Translations under genes and position numbers: made by a program
Virus record (IMG/VR): IMGVR_UViG_3300023184_000039
Location: 1 to 64,000 of that record
Direction: 5' to 3' (one strand)
From: a virus
DNA: 64,000 nt
The notes under the pieces: model-generated
The model's input: only the letters and a program-made list of their open reading frames with translations
Databases searched by the model: none
What the model was told of the DNA's origin: nothing
In this document: positions 1 to 6,308 of the stretch, one piece after another
Layout of the letters: each line of letters opens with the position of its first letter
Position numbering within the stretch: the stretch's first letter is position 1

Positions 1-43
1 TTCTTGCAATGTTCTCTTTACATTGATGAAAGTAGGAAATAGA

Positions 44-469
44 ATGACGGTGGTGGAAGTCCCTCTAGAACTTGAGTTATTCCCGGCTCTGAAGACCGAA
101 GGTTTAAAAAAGATGGAAAAAGATAACAATTTGAAAACTCCCGCGGGGGACAAACCTCCACGTCGGACAAGAAAACCAAGTTTAAACCTAGTAGACCGGG
201 TTGATGCCGCTGAGATTATTAGAATTTTTGAATACTGGAAGATGCTTCACGACAAAAAGAGGGCAAAGCTTGATGACAACCGCTGCGCATATATCGCAAG
301 AGGCATCCTCGAATACGGAACTGAGGCTTGTATGGAGGCTATCAAAGGATGCTCCTTATCTGATTGGCACATGGGAACTAACCCAGGCAGCAAGTTCTAC
401 AACTCCATCGAACTCATCCTCCGAGACTCAGAGCATGTCGAACGGTTTAGGGATATAATCCATGATTAG
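44..469 (+). CDS. HTH/replication-initiation-like phage protein
   Basis: A 141-residue basic protein. The C-terminal half (about residues 50-135) resembles the C-terminal domain of actinophage helix-turn-helix/DnaD-like replication proteins: a helical stretch with YIARGILEYG, a G-x-S-x-x-D-W-H-M-G-x-N turn and a final LILRDSEHVERF helix. This family usually acts in replication initiation or helicase loading. Here that is a family-based inference because no N-terminal winged helix is present in this ORF. I chose the ATG at 44 because AGGAAATAGA gives it a good ribosome-binding site; the in-frame ATG at 26 has none. The start codon lies inside the first copy of a repeated TGACGGTGG element. The 3' end overlaps the next ORF by 8 bases. 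Confidence 0.7.
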   Translation: MTVVEVPLELELFPALKTEGLKKMEKDNNLKTPAGDKPPRRTRKPSLNLVDRVDAAEIIRIFEYWKMLHDKKRAKLDDNRCAYIARGILEYGTEACMEAIKGCSLSDWHMGTNPGSKFYNSIELILRDSEHVERFRDIIHD

Positions 470-638
470 CAATGTATTTATTAATGACGGTGGTGGAAAG
501 GCCGGCACTTCAAAGAATCTCCAGATTATTGATGTGATTCAAGCAATGATGGAGTCTGAGCACTGCTTGTTTAACAATAAAGATGAGAATTTAATGCATC
601 CCGAACCGGTGGAGGACTGCAGTGACGACCAGCTCTGA
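462..638 (+). CDS. Small hypothetical protein
   Basis: A 58-residue ORF whose ATG overlaps the TAG of the upstream gene (CATGATTAG), a typical coupled arrangement. It contains one copy of the TGACGGTGG repeat near its 5' end (residues 8-13, reading NDGGGK), and its 3' end overlaps the next GTG-started gene by 17 bases. The product is acidic at the C-terminus (EDCSDD). No family is recognisable. Support comes from the tight packing and from filling what would otherwise be a gap between two genes. Confidence 0.5.
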   Translation: MISNVFINDGGGKAGTSKNLQIIDVIQAMMESEHCLFNNKDENLMHPEPVEDCSDDQL

Positions 639-831
639 AGACGGCGGCGACGAAATCATAGAAATTGAGAACAATGTTGGCTATACAATGGACGACCTAG
701 CTCGCGACATGGAGTATCTACGAGTTCAGGGTCTTATCGAAGTAGTCGGCATCACCCCAGATGGCGAAGCACTGTGGGGGATAACCCCTAAAGGTTCGGA
801 AGTATTTGATGACGGTGGGGGAAAGCCATGA
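622..831 (+). CDS. Small winged-helix-like protein
   Basis: A 69-residue acidic protein with a GTG start. The segment YTMDDLARDMEYLRVQGLIEVVGI..GEALWGITPKG resembles the recognition helix plus beta-wing of a winged helix-turn-helix (helix, LIEV strand, turn, W-G-I-T-P-x-G strand). It may be a small DNA-binding or accessory protein; the fold is inferred from the pattern only. It ends with FDDGGGKP encoded by the repeated TGACGGTGGGGGAAAG element. That element also serves as ribosome-binding site for the next gene, which overlaps by 4 bases (ATGA). Confidence 0.6.
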   Translation: MTTSSEDGGDEIIEIENNVGYTMDDLARDMEYLRVQGLIEVVGITPDGEALWGITPKGSEVFDDGGGKP

Positions 832-1286
832 CCTCAGACGAAACGCGCGCGCTAGTCAAGAAAGTATACGCAGCCTATAACCAGACTCTCTACAAGAACA
901 CCCAAGAGGATGTCTTTACTGTATGGGAAGACCTACTAGGCCATTATGACATGACGGTGGTGTATGACACCTTCAAAGAGTTAGCCACTCAGAGTGTTTA
1001 CATGCCCTCGCCCGGTCAGTTACGTAGACAAGTCCTCGACAAGTTAAGCGGCGACCGTATCCCAAGTGCTATGGAAGCATGGACCACCATACAGACCATG
1101 ACCCAACATGCCAATGCTGGCACCCCCTCGAAGATTCAGTTACACGAATGCATCCAAAGGACTATCACCAAGCTAGGTGACCAGGCTTACTCCCTGTCTA
1201 CTACCTACGACCGAACGTTCTTCGCCAATGAGTATGCCGTGACGGTGGGGGAATACGAGCGCGAGATGATGCAGAGGTTGGGATGA
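828..1286 (+). CDS. Helicase loader/inhibitor-like (G39P-type) protein
   Basis: A 152-residue protein whose N-terminal 75 residues show the pattern of phage replicative-helicase loader/inhibitor proteins such as SPP1 G39P: VYAAYNQTLYKNTQEDVFTVWEDLL, then YDTFKELATQS, then a MPSPGQLRR turn. The C-terminal part (WTTIQ..LGD..FF..Y..TV.EYERE) matches the second half seen in actinophage homologues. Members bind the replicative helicase or recruit it to the initiator. Assignment is by pattern only. It has a strong purine-rich ribosome-binding site from the TGACGGTGGGGGAAAG repeat, overlaps the upstream stop by 4 bases (ATGA), and carries two further partial copies of the repeat. Confidence 0.6.
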   Translation: MTSDETRALVKKVYAAYNQTLYKNTQEDVFTVWEDLLGHYDMTVVYDTFKELATQSVYMPSPGQLRRQVLDKLSGDRIPSAMEAWTTIQTMTQHANAGTPSKIQLHECIQRTITKLGDQAYSLSTTYDRTFFANEYAVTVGEYEREMMQRLG

Positions 1287-1507
1287 GCCACCCCTTCATG
1301 CCAGTTACAACTACAAAAATTCGGCAGAGTGAAAAAAGGCACACGCAGAAAAGCTTTTTCCCTATTCCTTACTCTTCATTATCGGTGGTTGCCTTCTCTC
1401 TCCTCCTTCTCACCCGTATTCCTCGGAAGTGGCTCTTGACATCCCTCATCTCTCTTGTCCTTGTGTTCCTGTCTCCCCTTCTCCTATTCATTGACGGTGG
1501 GGGATAG
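1283..1507 (+). CDS. Possible small membrane protein
   Basis: A 74-residue ORF coupled to the upstream gene by an ATGA overlap. It has a basic N-terminus and two hydrophobic Leu/Val/Phe-rich segments (about residues 30-44 and 51-69). The coding strand is unusually rich in C and T, unlike its purine-rich neighbours, so it may be a chance ORF across a non-coding stretch. In its favour are the start overlap and the fact that it ends in DGGG from the repeated element, as does the ORF ending at 831. No family is recognisable. Confidence 0.35.
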   Translation: MSHPFMPVTTTKIRQSEKRHTQKSFFPIPYSSLSVVAFSLLLLTRIPRKWLLTSLISLVLVFLSPLLLFIDGGG

Positions 1508-1509
1508 TA

Positions 1510-1728
1510 ATGACTGACGACCCCTTTCCACAACTCAAGACAATCCAGCACTTCGGGGAGTGTGGGAATTGCCGTTGGTTTGATTCCATTACACCTAATC
1601 CCATAGACAACAAAGGAATCTGTAAGCGATATCCCCCCTCGTCCTTCGTGATGTTCAATCGTCTGGAGTTCATGCAACCGGAAGTCTCTACTTACGACTA
1701 CTGTGGAGAGTATTGGGCAAAGGAGTAG
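1510..1728 (+). CDS. Small zinc-binding protein
   Basis: A 72-residue protein with Cys at CGNC (residues about 18-21), GICKRYPP and DYCGEYW. This is the four-Cys arrangement of short actinophage and bacterial proteins that probably fold around one zinc ion. Role unknown. The ribosome-binding site is GGTGGGGGATAG from the sixth copy of the repeat element. It ends just before the next gene's ATG at 1731. Confidence 0.65.
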   Translation: MTDDPFPQLKTIQHFGECGNCRWFDSITPNPIDNKGICKRYPPSSFVMFNRLEFMQPEVSTYDYCGEYWAKE

Positions 1729-1730
1729 CC

Positions 1731-1898
1731 ATGAAAAAGCGAGCAGGTCGAAAAGCAGTTATCCCCACCAAGCCAGTAACTACCCTGACTTTACGCATCT
1801 CCCGTGAGGAGAAGGTAACGCTCATTGAGAAGTCATCCATATACGATATGTCATTGACCGAATACCTGATGATGTTGGTGGCTAGGGATGGGTCGTAG
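1731..1898 (+). CDS. Ribbon-helix-helix-like DNA-binding protein
   Basis: A 55-residue protein with a basic N-terminus (MKKRAGRKA). It then shows a beta-strand TTLTLRISREE and two helices (KVTLIEKSSIYDM, SLTEYLMMLVARD), the typical plan of CopG/Arc-like ribbon-helix-helix repressors. These bind DNA as dimers, usually as transcriptional regulators. I prefer the ATG at 1731, preceded by AAGGAGTAGCC, over the upstream in-frame start at 1713, which lies inside the previous gene. It overlaps the next gene by 11 bases. Confidence 0.6.
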   Translation: MKKRAGRKAVIPTKPVTTLTLRISREEKVTLIEKSSIYDMSLTEYLMMLVARDGS

Positions 1899-2232
1899 TC
1901 CTACTGTTCCTTCTCACCCCTCTAGGTATTACTCTCTCCTACTACGCTTAAAGGGAAGTCAGAAACAGACGATTCTTGAATATGCGCGCGCCCACGGCCT
2001 GAGCATGAACCAATTAATCCTGTATTCCGTACTTCGCTTCATTGATGAGAAGCAGGGGATTCCTCAGCCAGGTCCGTCCCAGTATTCTCTGGTAGAGGAA
2101 AAGTATAAAATTCAATCCCTTTTAGACGGCGAGCAGTTACTCACCCCTTGTGGTAAAACGAGATGCAAGATGGTTCTGGAAGATATTGACGGTTTGCAGT
2201 TCTGCACAACCTGTAACATACGAGTTCTATGA
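1888..2232 (+). CDS. RHH-like protein with C-terminal zinc knuckle
   Basis: A 114-residue protein. The N-terminal part (RYYSLLLRLKGSQKQTILEYAR..GLSMNQLILYSVLRFI) again resembles a strand-helix-helix (RHH/toxin-antitoxin-like) fold. The C-terminus has CGKTRC...QFCTTC, four cysteines spaced as in a zinc ribbon. A regulatory or nucleic-acid-binding role is likely but unproven. It overlaps the upstream RHH-like gene by 11 bases and is the last gene of the rightward block; a tRNA-like sequence starts 2 bases after its stop. Confidence 0.55.
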   Translation: MGRSPTVPSHPSRYYSLLLRLKGSQKQTILEYARAHGLSMNQLILYSVLRFIDEKQGIPQPGPSQYSLVEEKYKIQSLLDGEQLLTPCGKTRCKMVLEDIDGLQFCTTCNIRVL

Positions 2233-2234
2233 AC

Positions 2235-2309
2235 GCCCCTGTATCGGCTCACTCTTATAAGGTGTTGGAACCGTAGGGGTACACGTTGGTTCAATTCCAA
2301 CCAGGGGCA
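2235..2309 (+). tRNA. tRNA-like sequence, atypical (D-arm not recognisable)
   Basis: A perfect 7-bp acceptor stem (GCCCCTG 2235-2241 with CAGGGGC 2302-2308), discriminator A2309, and a perfect T-arm (GTTGG 2285-2289, loop TTCAATT, CCAAC 2297-2301) are present. The centre does not fold canonically. CACT/GGTG around loop CTTATAA (anticodon would be TAT, Ile) leaves only 8 bases for a D-arm and an overlong variable region. CGG (2245-2247) can also pair with CCG (2271-2273). CCA is not encoded. It could be a degenerate or unusual tRNA, or another tRNA-mimic RNA. Confidence 0.45.
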
Positions 2310-2428
2310 CTATTAGTTGAAATGTCTTCGCAGTAAGTCAAGGTTCATTTGGTCTGACACATGAGTATCCGGCAGTAACCGTATTGTCAGTCCCAATAGT
2401 GTCCTCAATAGGAATCTTCTTACCCTCA

Positions 2429-2761
2429 TCAGTCTCCCCACATCTGTGCAAGGGTGGGTCTCACTGGTTTGATGAGGCGGCGCCGCTGTTCTGCAGCAAG
2501 CTGTCTACTTGTCAATCCCGCCCATACACCGTGCATATCGGCAGGTGGAAACTCGAGTGCGTACCTCAAACAAGGTGTTTTCACAGGGCACTCTTTACAT
2601 ATAGAACGGGCTACTGCGATGTATGTAATATCCTTATGTTCTTTGGGGAACATGAGGTTTGTTGAGCCCTTACAATTCGCTCTGTCCATCCATGCTTTAT
2701 TACCTGTTTTAGATTGTATAGCAACGAACTGAACCTGCTGAATTGGTTTTTTCTTAACCAT
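2429..2761 (-). CDS. whiB: WhiB-family Fe-S transcription factor
   Basis: A 110-residue protein with the complete WhiB signature: Cys30, Cys55-x2-Cys58 and Cys64 to ligate a [4Fe-4S] cluster, FP after the first Cys, and the G-V-W-x-G turn at about residues 78-82, followed by a basic tail (QRRRLIKP) for DNA contact. WhiB proteins occur only in Actinobacteria and their phages, where they bind sigma-A region 4 and redirect or block transcription (e.g. mycobacteriophage TM4 WhiB). This is the strongest host indicator in the window. It is the last gene of the leftward unit starting at 7060. An 8-codon leader ORF with a good ribosome-binding site ends across its start codon. Confidence 0.92.
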   Translation of the reverse strand: MVKKKPIQQVQFVAIQSKTGNKAWMDRANCKGSTNLMFPKEHKDITYIAVARSICKECPVKTPCLRYALEFPPADMHGVWAGLTSRQLAAEQRRRLIKPVRPTLAQMWGD

Positions 2762-2780
2762 TAATAATCGGTAATTTCAT
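2754..2780 (-). promoter_or_regulatory. Eight-codon leader ORF overlapping whiB start
   Basis: Reading leftward, AAAGGATGACACAT precedes an ATG at 2780. The frame encodes MKLPIING and stops at TAA 2756-2754. This stop overlaps the whiB ATG (2761-2759) region as AATGGTTAAG. The whiB ATG has no ribosome-binding site of its own, so translation may be coupled through this minicistron. It could also be chance, given its length. Confidence 0.3.
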
Positions 2781-2816
2781 ATGTGTCATCCTTTGTTTGC
2801 GGACAACTTATATGAT

Positions 2817-2843
2817 AAAAAAACCTCGCGCAAGTAGATTGCG
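2817..2843 (-). terminator. Weak intrinsic terminator-like hairpin
   Basis: Leftward after the stop of the proteasome-like gene, CGCAA-TCTAC-TTGCG forms a 5-bp GC-containing stem (2843-2829), followed after CGAGG by a run of seven T (2823-2817). The 5-base gap between stem and T-run weakens the call. Confidence 0.4.
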
Positions 2844-2845
2844 AT

Positions 2846-3469
2846 TTATTTAGTCTTTTTTAAACCAGACTCTTGAATAAATGTGTGATAAGGGAATCCG
2901 GTGTATGGGTCAAACTTGGCAGCAATTGAGAGTGCCTTAAGAGCCATTGTCTTTGCTATTGCTGGGGTGATTTCCTTCTTGGGATACATTGCAGTCAAAC
3001 AGCCCAATGCATATTGCGCGCCCGTCCCTATGGAGTAGACCCCGCTTGCATCTGACATCCACGAGTAATCTCCGTCAATAATGTAGATAACGCCATTGAC
3101 CGCACAAACAATGACCGAACCCTGTTCGGCTGTATGGTCCTTATCCTCTTTGTCTGGTGTTGAATACCCGTGCATGTCAAAGCATTCTCTTAGTGCTGGT
3201 ATGAAACTGACAGTCATAAAGTGGTCAAGTTGCCTACCCTTGACACTCCCGGCAATTGGTGGGGGCTGGAATGCATGGTGCAATATATTGATTGCTCGTA
3301 CATCGCCAGCAGCACCCAGTAAATACTTACCGTTTGTTGCAATCTTGGACGACGACTCTTTGAGGGTATATATCTGTGTTGCTAGACCAGAATCACCCAT
3401 ATCGGAAACACGGGAGTCAACACACAATAAAGCAAAGTTGCCCCCCTGTATTCCGATAATGGTTGTCAT
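2846..3469 (-). CDS. Proteasome beta/HslV-like Ntn-hydrolase
   Basis: A 207-residue protein starting MTTIIGI. After Met removal, Thr1 would be the N-terminal nucleophile of a proteasome beta-type Ntn hydrolase. Asp18 (mature D17) sits in CVDSR, Lys42 in SSKIATNGKYLLGAAGD matches the KI..-x-GxxAG strand of beta subunits, and GTGAQYALG (about residue 145) matches the conserved GSG-x-x-YA-G helix start. Length fits HslV or a propeptide-less beta subunit. It should be a threonine-dependent peptidase, perhaps self-compartmentalising. No ATPase partner is encoded nearby, so host Mpa/ARC or none is possible. The start overlaps the metallophosphoesterase stop (ATGA). Catalytic activity is inferred. 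Confidence 0.75.
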   Translation of the reverse strand: MTTIIGIQGGNFALLCVDSRVSDMGDSGLATQIYTLKESSSKIATNGKYLLGAAGDVRAINILHHAFQPPPIAGSVKGRQLDHFMTVSFIPALRECFDMHGYSTPDKEDKDHTAEQGSVIVCAVNGVIYIIDGDYSWMSDASGVYSIGTGAQYALGCLTAMYPKKEITPAIAKTMALKALSIAAKFDPYTGFPYHTFIQESGLKKTK

Positions 3470-4671
3470 TCTGCTGAGTATTCAATTCCACGGAAGAAGC
3501 CACGGCCGTCGTAAATCCACATTGGCTCGTAGTTAAACCACTCGTTGCCAACACCTGGTGGCTGGTACTGAACGACGCCAATTCCTTGTTGCCAGTTCTC
3601 TGCACCCATCATCATTGGACGACCAAATTCATCGGCTCCAGACTTTGTTGAAGGAACAGCGCCATCAATTCGACAGAGACAACCCGGACTAGCAGCCATA
3701 ACGATACGTGGACCGTTCTTCGATTGCCTTGTTCGGTATGCGTACTCAGAACGATGGATATGTCCGTATATAACCGACACATGAGCATCGTTCAGATACT
3801 TAGTTGTAGTAGTTCCGTTTGAAGTTACCTTGTTTCCATGGATAACCATGAGGTTCTCGTTCAAACTTACGAAAGACTCTGGGTAACCAGGTATATACGA
3901 GATACCAAAATCATCCATTCTGCAGAGATACGGCACGGACATTACTGGCCAGCCTGCTCGAAGTTCGTCGTTTAGTTTTCCCTGAGTGATTCCAAAAGCG
4001 GCTTCGGCATTTGTCTGTATATACCGAGCCATGCGTGCTTCGTGGTTGCCGGCAATCCATGAAATCTTTGCATTAGGTGCAGCCTCTCTCACCTGTTTGC
4101 ACAACAGTGTCGCTCTGTCAATTGCAGCCTGAATCATCATCTTGAACGGAGCAGCCGTTAAGAACTTACCAAACTCGGCGAAGTCAAGGTTGTCGCCAAC
4201 CATTACCACTTGGTCTGGGTTGAGGTCTTTGATTACATCTAATGCAACAGCAATTGCTCGCTCATCATGGATTGGTTCCAACTCTGGTGAGTCAATTGAT
4301 TTACGGTAAAAACCTATCTGTATATCAGGAACAATAACTGCTGTTTCCCATGCCTTGGGTTTTCCTGATTTTGTCTTTGGAATTTGTGGTTTAAATGCAG
4401 GTCCGCGTTCAACAACAGGCCATTCTGGTCCTTGGTCCCAACTAGGGGAAAACTGAATTGCTGTGAGGTCGTGGATTTCGGCATTTCCGTCGTCATCCTT
4501 CATCATGGCTTGATATAGGGAAACACGCTTGATGTCGCCTATTGAGTCAAGATTGATGTTCTTTTTTTCAAGCATGTCTGCAATATTTCCCAGCAATGCT
4601 TTGCGACTAGCCGACCTGTCGGTCTGTATGGCTAACTCTTTTATCTTTGAACCTTTTGGCATCTCTTTCAT
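3466..4671 (-). CDS. Calcineurin-like metallophosphoesterase
   Basis: A 401-residue protein with the metallophosphoesterase motifs in order: VPDIQ (D116), VGDNLDF (159-164), GNHEAR (208-213), a VIHGNKV strand and GHIHRSEY in the C-terminal half. These residues coordinate two metal ions for phosphomonoester or phosphodiester hydrolysis. Phage homologues are common, with substrates (nucleotides, DNA ends, phosphoproteins) seldom known. About 100 N-terminal residues precede the domain and are unassigned. It is coupled by 4-base ATGA overlaps to the genes on both sides. Confidence 0.85.
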   Translation of the reverse strand: MKEMPKGSKIKELAIQTDRSASRKALLGNIADMLEKKNINLDSIGDIKRVSLYQAMMKDDDGNAEIHDLTAIQFSPSWDQGPEWPVVERGPAFKPQIPKTKSGKPKAWETAVIVPDIQIGFYRKSIDSPELEPIHDERAIAVALDVIKDLNPDQVVMVGDNLDFAEFGKFLTAAPFKMMIQAAIDRATLLCKQVREAAPNAKISWIAGNHEARMARYIQTNAEAAFGITQGKLNDELRAGWPVMSVPYLCRMDDFGISYIPGYPESFVSLNENLMVIHGNKVTSNGTTTTKYLNDAHVSVIYGHIHRSEYAYRTRQSKNGPRIVMAASPGCLCRIDGAVPSTKSGADEFGRPMMMGAENWQQGIGVVQYQPPGVGNEWFNYEPMWIYDGRGFFRGIEYSAE

Positions 4672-4946
4672 TTAACCATCCCCCTGCATGTGCAGTTTTT
4701 GTTTTCTAGGTAACACACGCGCTTTTCTGTGAATACTCCTCTGTCTATGGCGAAACCCTCAGCTCTCAGGGCTTTGGTAATTGACAGCGCAGATGCATTA
4801 CTTCCAATCACAGCATCAAGGGCACTCCGGCTCTCTTGATTCAATTCTTCAAAAACATTAGCTAGTGAGCACTTGTGCTTTCGTGCAGAACTGGCAAGGT
4901 TTAGCAATGTTGACGATAAGGACGAATCCGTTTCACTTGTTTTCAT
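4668..4946 (-). CDS. Small hypothetical protein, HTH-like
   Basis: A 92-residue protein. The start at 4946 follows TTGGGGGTAT, a usable ribosome-binding site; a longer in-frame start at 5018 lacks one. The segment LNQESRSALDAVIGSNASALSITKALRAEGFAIDRGVFTEKR resembles a helix-turn-helix followed by a short tail with CTC. Similar small proteins precede phosphoesterases in other actinophages and may be DNA-binding; this is inference. It shares an ATGA overlap with the metallophosphoesterase gene. Confidence 0.6.
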   Translation of the reverse strand: MKTSETDSSLSSTLLNLASSARKHKCSLANVFEELNQESRSALDAVIGSNASALSITKALRAEGFAIDRGVFTEKRVCYLENKNCTCRGMVK

Positions 4947-4992
4947 ATACCCCCAAGGTTGATGGCTATTGGTGACTTGTGTAAACACTAGT

Positions 4993-5008
4993 ATCACATT
5001 GGTGTGAT
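4993..5008. promoter_or_regulatory. Perfect 6-4-6 palindrome upstream of 4946 gene
   Basis: ATCACA-TTGG-TGTGAT is a perfect inverted repeat located 47-62 bases upstream of the start at 4946. On the leftward strand, GATACT overlaps its end and could be a -10 element. The dimension suits a dimeric repressor or activator site. Confidence 0.35.
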
Positions 5009-5050
5009 TTGGGGTCATCTGTGGATTTGTTTCTAAAATATACTTTTTTC

Positions 5051-5079
5051 GTAATCGCCTTTACCACAAAGGCTATTAC
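5051..5079 (-). other. Stable 12-position hairpin in leader region
   Basis: GTAAT-C-GCCTTT (5051-5062) pairs with AAAGGC-T-ATTAC (5068-5079) around a 5-base loop, with one C/T mismatch. Neither strand has a T-run after the stem, so it is not a standard terminator. It lies in the roughly 230-base non-coding stretch between the terminator at 5150 and the start at 4946. It could be a transcript leader structure or a protein-binding site. Confidence 0.35.
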
Positions 5080-5149
5080 AACAACAAAAGTCTCTGTACA
5101 AAATACGATTATTATGACTAATAAAATTAATCAAAAATCACATGATATA

Positions 5150-5178
5150 CAAAACTTAAAACCCTTACGGGATAAGGT
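5150..5178 (-). terminator. Intrinsic terminator after 5179 gene
   Basis: Immediately after the stop codon of the leftward gene ending at 5179, CCTTA-TCCCG-TAAGG (5177-5163) forms a stem followed by GTTTTAAGTTTTG. It would end or attenuate the lysis/zinc-protein transcript before the metallophosphoesterase unit. Confidence 0.5.
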
Positions 5179-5385
5179 TTACCACTTTCCGATTGGACAC
5201 TCTGCAGTTTTTAGTTTTGTTTTGACGGGCATGTAGCAGCCACACTCCATGCAGGCTCGGAATTCTTTGTCAAACAACTCACAACCTAGGCATGCTTGAA
5301 ACCTCAAGGTGGCGACATCTGGGTCAGCCAACTCGTCTGAGCCAATTGCATCTAGGAAATCTTGGTAGTTTGGGTTGTCACTCAT
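5179..5385 (-). CDS. Small zinc-ribbon protein (paralogue of 13126-13356)
   Basis: A 68-residue protein with CLGC (about 33-36), then CMECGC, and a final KTKLKTAECPIGKW: five or six Cys in a zinc-ribbon arrangement. The C-terminal pattern C-x2-C...C-x2-CGC-x-M/M-K...K..L..A.CP.GKW is shared with the protein at 13126-13356. The family is widespread in phages and probably structural or DNA-binding, with no known function. The start at 5385 overlaps the upstream stop (ATGA); a longer in-frame start at 5403 lies inside the previous gene. Confidence 0.7.
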   Translation of the reverse strand: MSDNPNYQDFLDAIGSDELADPDVATLRFQACLGCELFDKEFRACMECGCYMPVKTKLKTAECPIGKW

Positions 5386-5717
5386 TGCGATATTCCCAAC
5401 CATGCACTGAATACATCATCATTGATTGGCATAAACCACAACTGCATTGCATCAATGTCCGATGTAGCCGGTCCTACGTTTGTCCAACAGATGGACATGT
5501 CACTAGTGGCTGGACAAACCCCCACATTGCAATCCAGTCCATATCGAAAGGCAAATTCCTCAACAAGGCATCCATGCTCTGGATGGGAACAAGGACTACT
5601 GGTATTACCCCTAAATGGGCAAGTAACCTCAATTATTTTCAGTTCAGACTTATTTATCTGAAGGTGCAGTATGTGACCATCATTGTGCCACATCATTTCT
5701 GCAGTTGTTTCTGCCAT
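5382..5717 (-). CDS. Hypothetical protein
   Basis: A 111-residue protein without a recognised family. The first half reads as a small beta-rich domain (HILHLQINKSELKIIEVTCPF) with Cys/His clusters (CPF, PCSHPEHGC), then LDCNVGVCPAT and several Trp. Metal binding is possible. It is translationally coupled to the downstream zinc-ribbon gene by ATGA. An upstream TAGGAG-like site lies before the start. Confidence 0.55.
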   Translation of the reverse strand: MAETTAEMMWHNDGHILHLQINKSELKIIEVTCPFRGNTSSPCSHPEHGCLVEEFAFRYGLDCNVGVCPATSDMSICWTNVGPATSDIDAMQLWFMPINDDVFSAWLGISQ

Positions 5718-5757
5718 TGTTTACTCCTAGTTAGATTTAGGAGATACTAGTCGTTTT

Positions 5758-5991
5758 TCAGATGGTTACGGGTTCCGACCAATGTTTAAACGACTTAACA
5801 CACCTGCGAGAGCAGTACATGTTCTCTTTGTACTGCCGAATCATTCCCTTACCAGTAATCTTCCCACACTCTGGGCAAGTGTGGTGAACCGATTTTGATG
5901 CCCCAATATAGAGAACTTGATATCCCTCGTCCACCTTGACGACCGGTGCCATGGTGTTGGTGATGTTCCTTTTTGCAGGTTTCTTTGCCAT
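5758..5991 (-). CDS. Small zinc-finger protein
   Basis: A 77-residue basic protein with HTCPECGKITGKG and NMYCSRRCVKSF, a C-x2-C...C-x3-C zinc finger of the short phage type. Its Lys-rich N-terminus (MAKKPAKRN) suggests nucleic-acid contact. It follows the DUF2746-like gene by a 1-base overlap, in the lysis operon. Function unknown. Confidence 0.65.
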   Translation of the reverse strand: MAKKPAKRNITNTMAPVVKVDEGYQVLYIGASKSVHHTCPECGKITGKGMIRQYKENMYCSRRCVKSFKHWSEPVTI

Positions 5992-6308
5992 TACACGTCT
6001 CCCTTTGCGTGGTCATTGATATGACCGTCCAGTTTTGTCTCAACCCTGTCTAGGGAATCGTTATTTCTGTCAATTGATTTACCGAGTCCTTTTGCCATTT
6101 GGTTAATCATGTTGACAACCGTTGCATGGTCTGCCTTGTTCTGTGCCCATTCGGCTTTGGCTTCTTCGCCGCGCCTTTTTCCAGCCTTATAAACAAACTG
6201 GAGATATGCAACAGCAACGAGACTGCTTGCCGTAATTACCGAAACGATAATGTTTTGCCAGTTGGTCATATCGACCGCTGGGGTTATGAGCGTTTCGGCG
6301 CCGAACAT
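5991..6308 (-). CDS. DUF2746-like membrane protein (candidate holin/spanin partner)
   Basis: A 105-residue protein with one transmembrane helix (about residues 18-42, NIIVSVITASSLVAVAYLQFVY), a short basic stretch (KAGKRRGEE) and a long amphipathic coiled coil (about 50-100). This matches the plan of actinophage DUF2746 proteins placed next to endolysin genes. It overlaps the endolysin stop by one base. A role in lysis is likely from position. A separate r1t-type holin lies at 35913-36128, so this may be an accessory or second holin. Confidence 0.65.
   Translation of the reverse strand: MFGAETLITPAVDMTNWQNIIVSVITASSLVAVAYLQFVYKAGKRRGEEAKAEWAQNKADHATVVNMINQMAKGLGKSIDRNNDSLDRVETKLDGHINDHAKGDV

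Larger units (their letters stand above)
43..1506 (+). repeat. Six dispersed copies of TGACGGTGGKGGAWAG element
   Basis: Same-orientation copies of WTGACGGTGG(T/G)GGA(A/T)AG, or its first 9-12 bases, occur at about 43-59, 483-500, 808-825, 951-963, 1239-1254 and 1491-1506. The copies at 808 and 1491 end just upstream of the ATGs at 828 and 1510 and supply their purine-rich ribosome-binding sites. The copy at 43 contains the start codon at 44. The others are inside coding sequence, where they read DGGG or TV. The arrangement recalls the start-associated sequences of cluster K mycobacteriophages, though the sequence differs. Confidence 0.75.

Noticed and set aside
1369-1677. Leftward frame of 102 codons over 1369-1677
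   Set aside because: It crosses a clear rightward zinc protein gene and lacks any ribosome-binding site or family.
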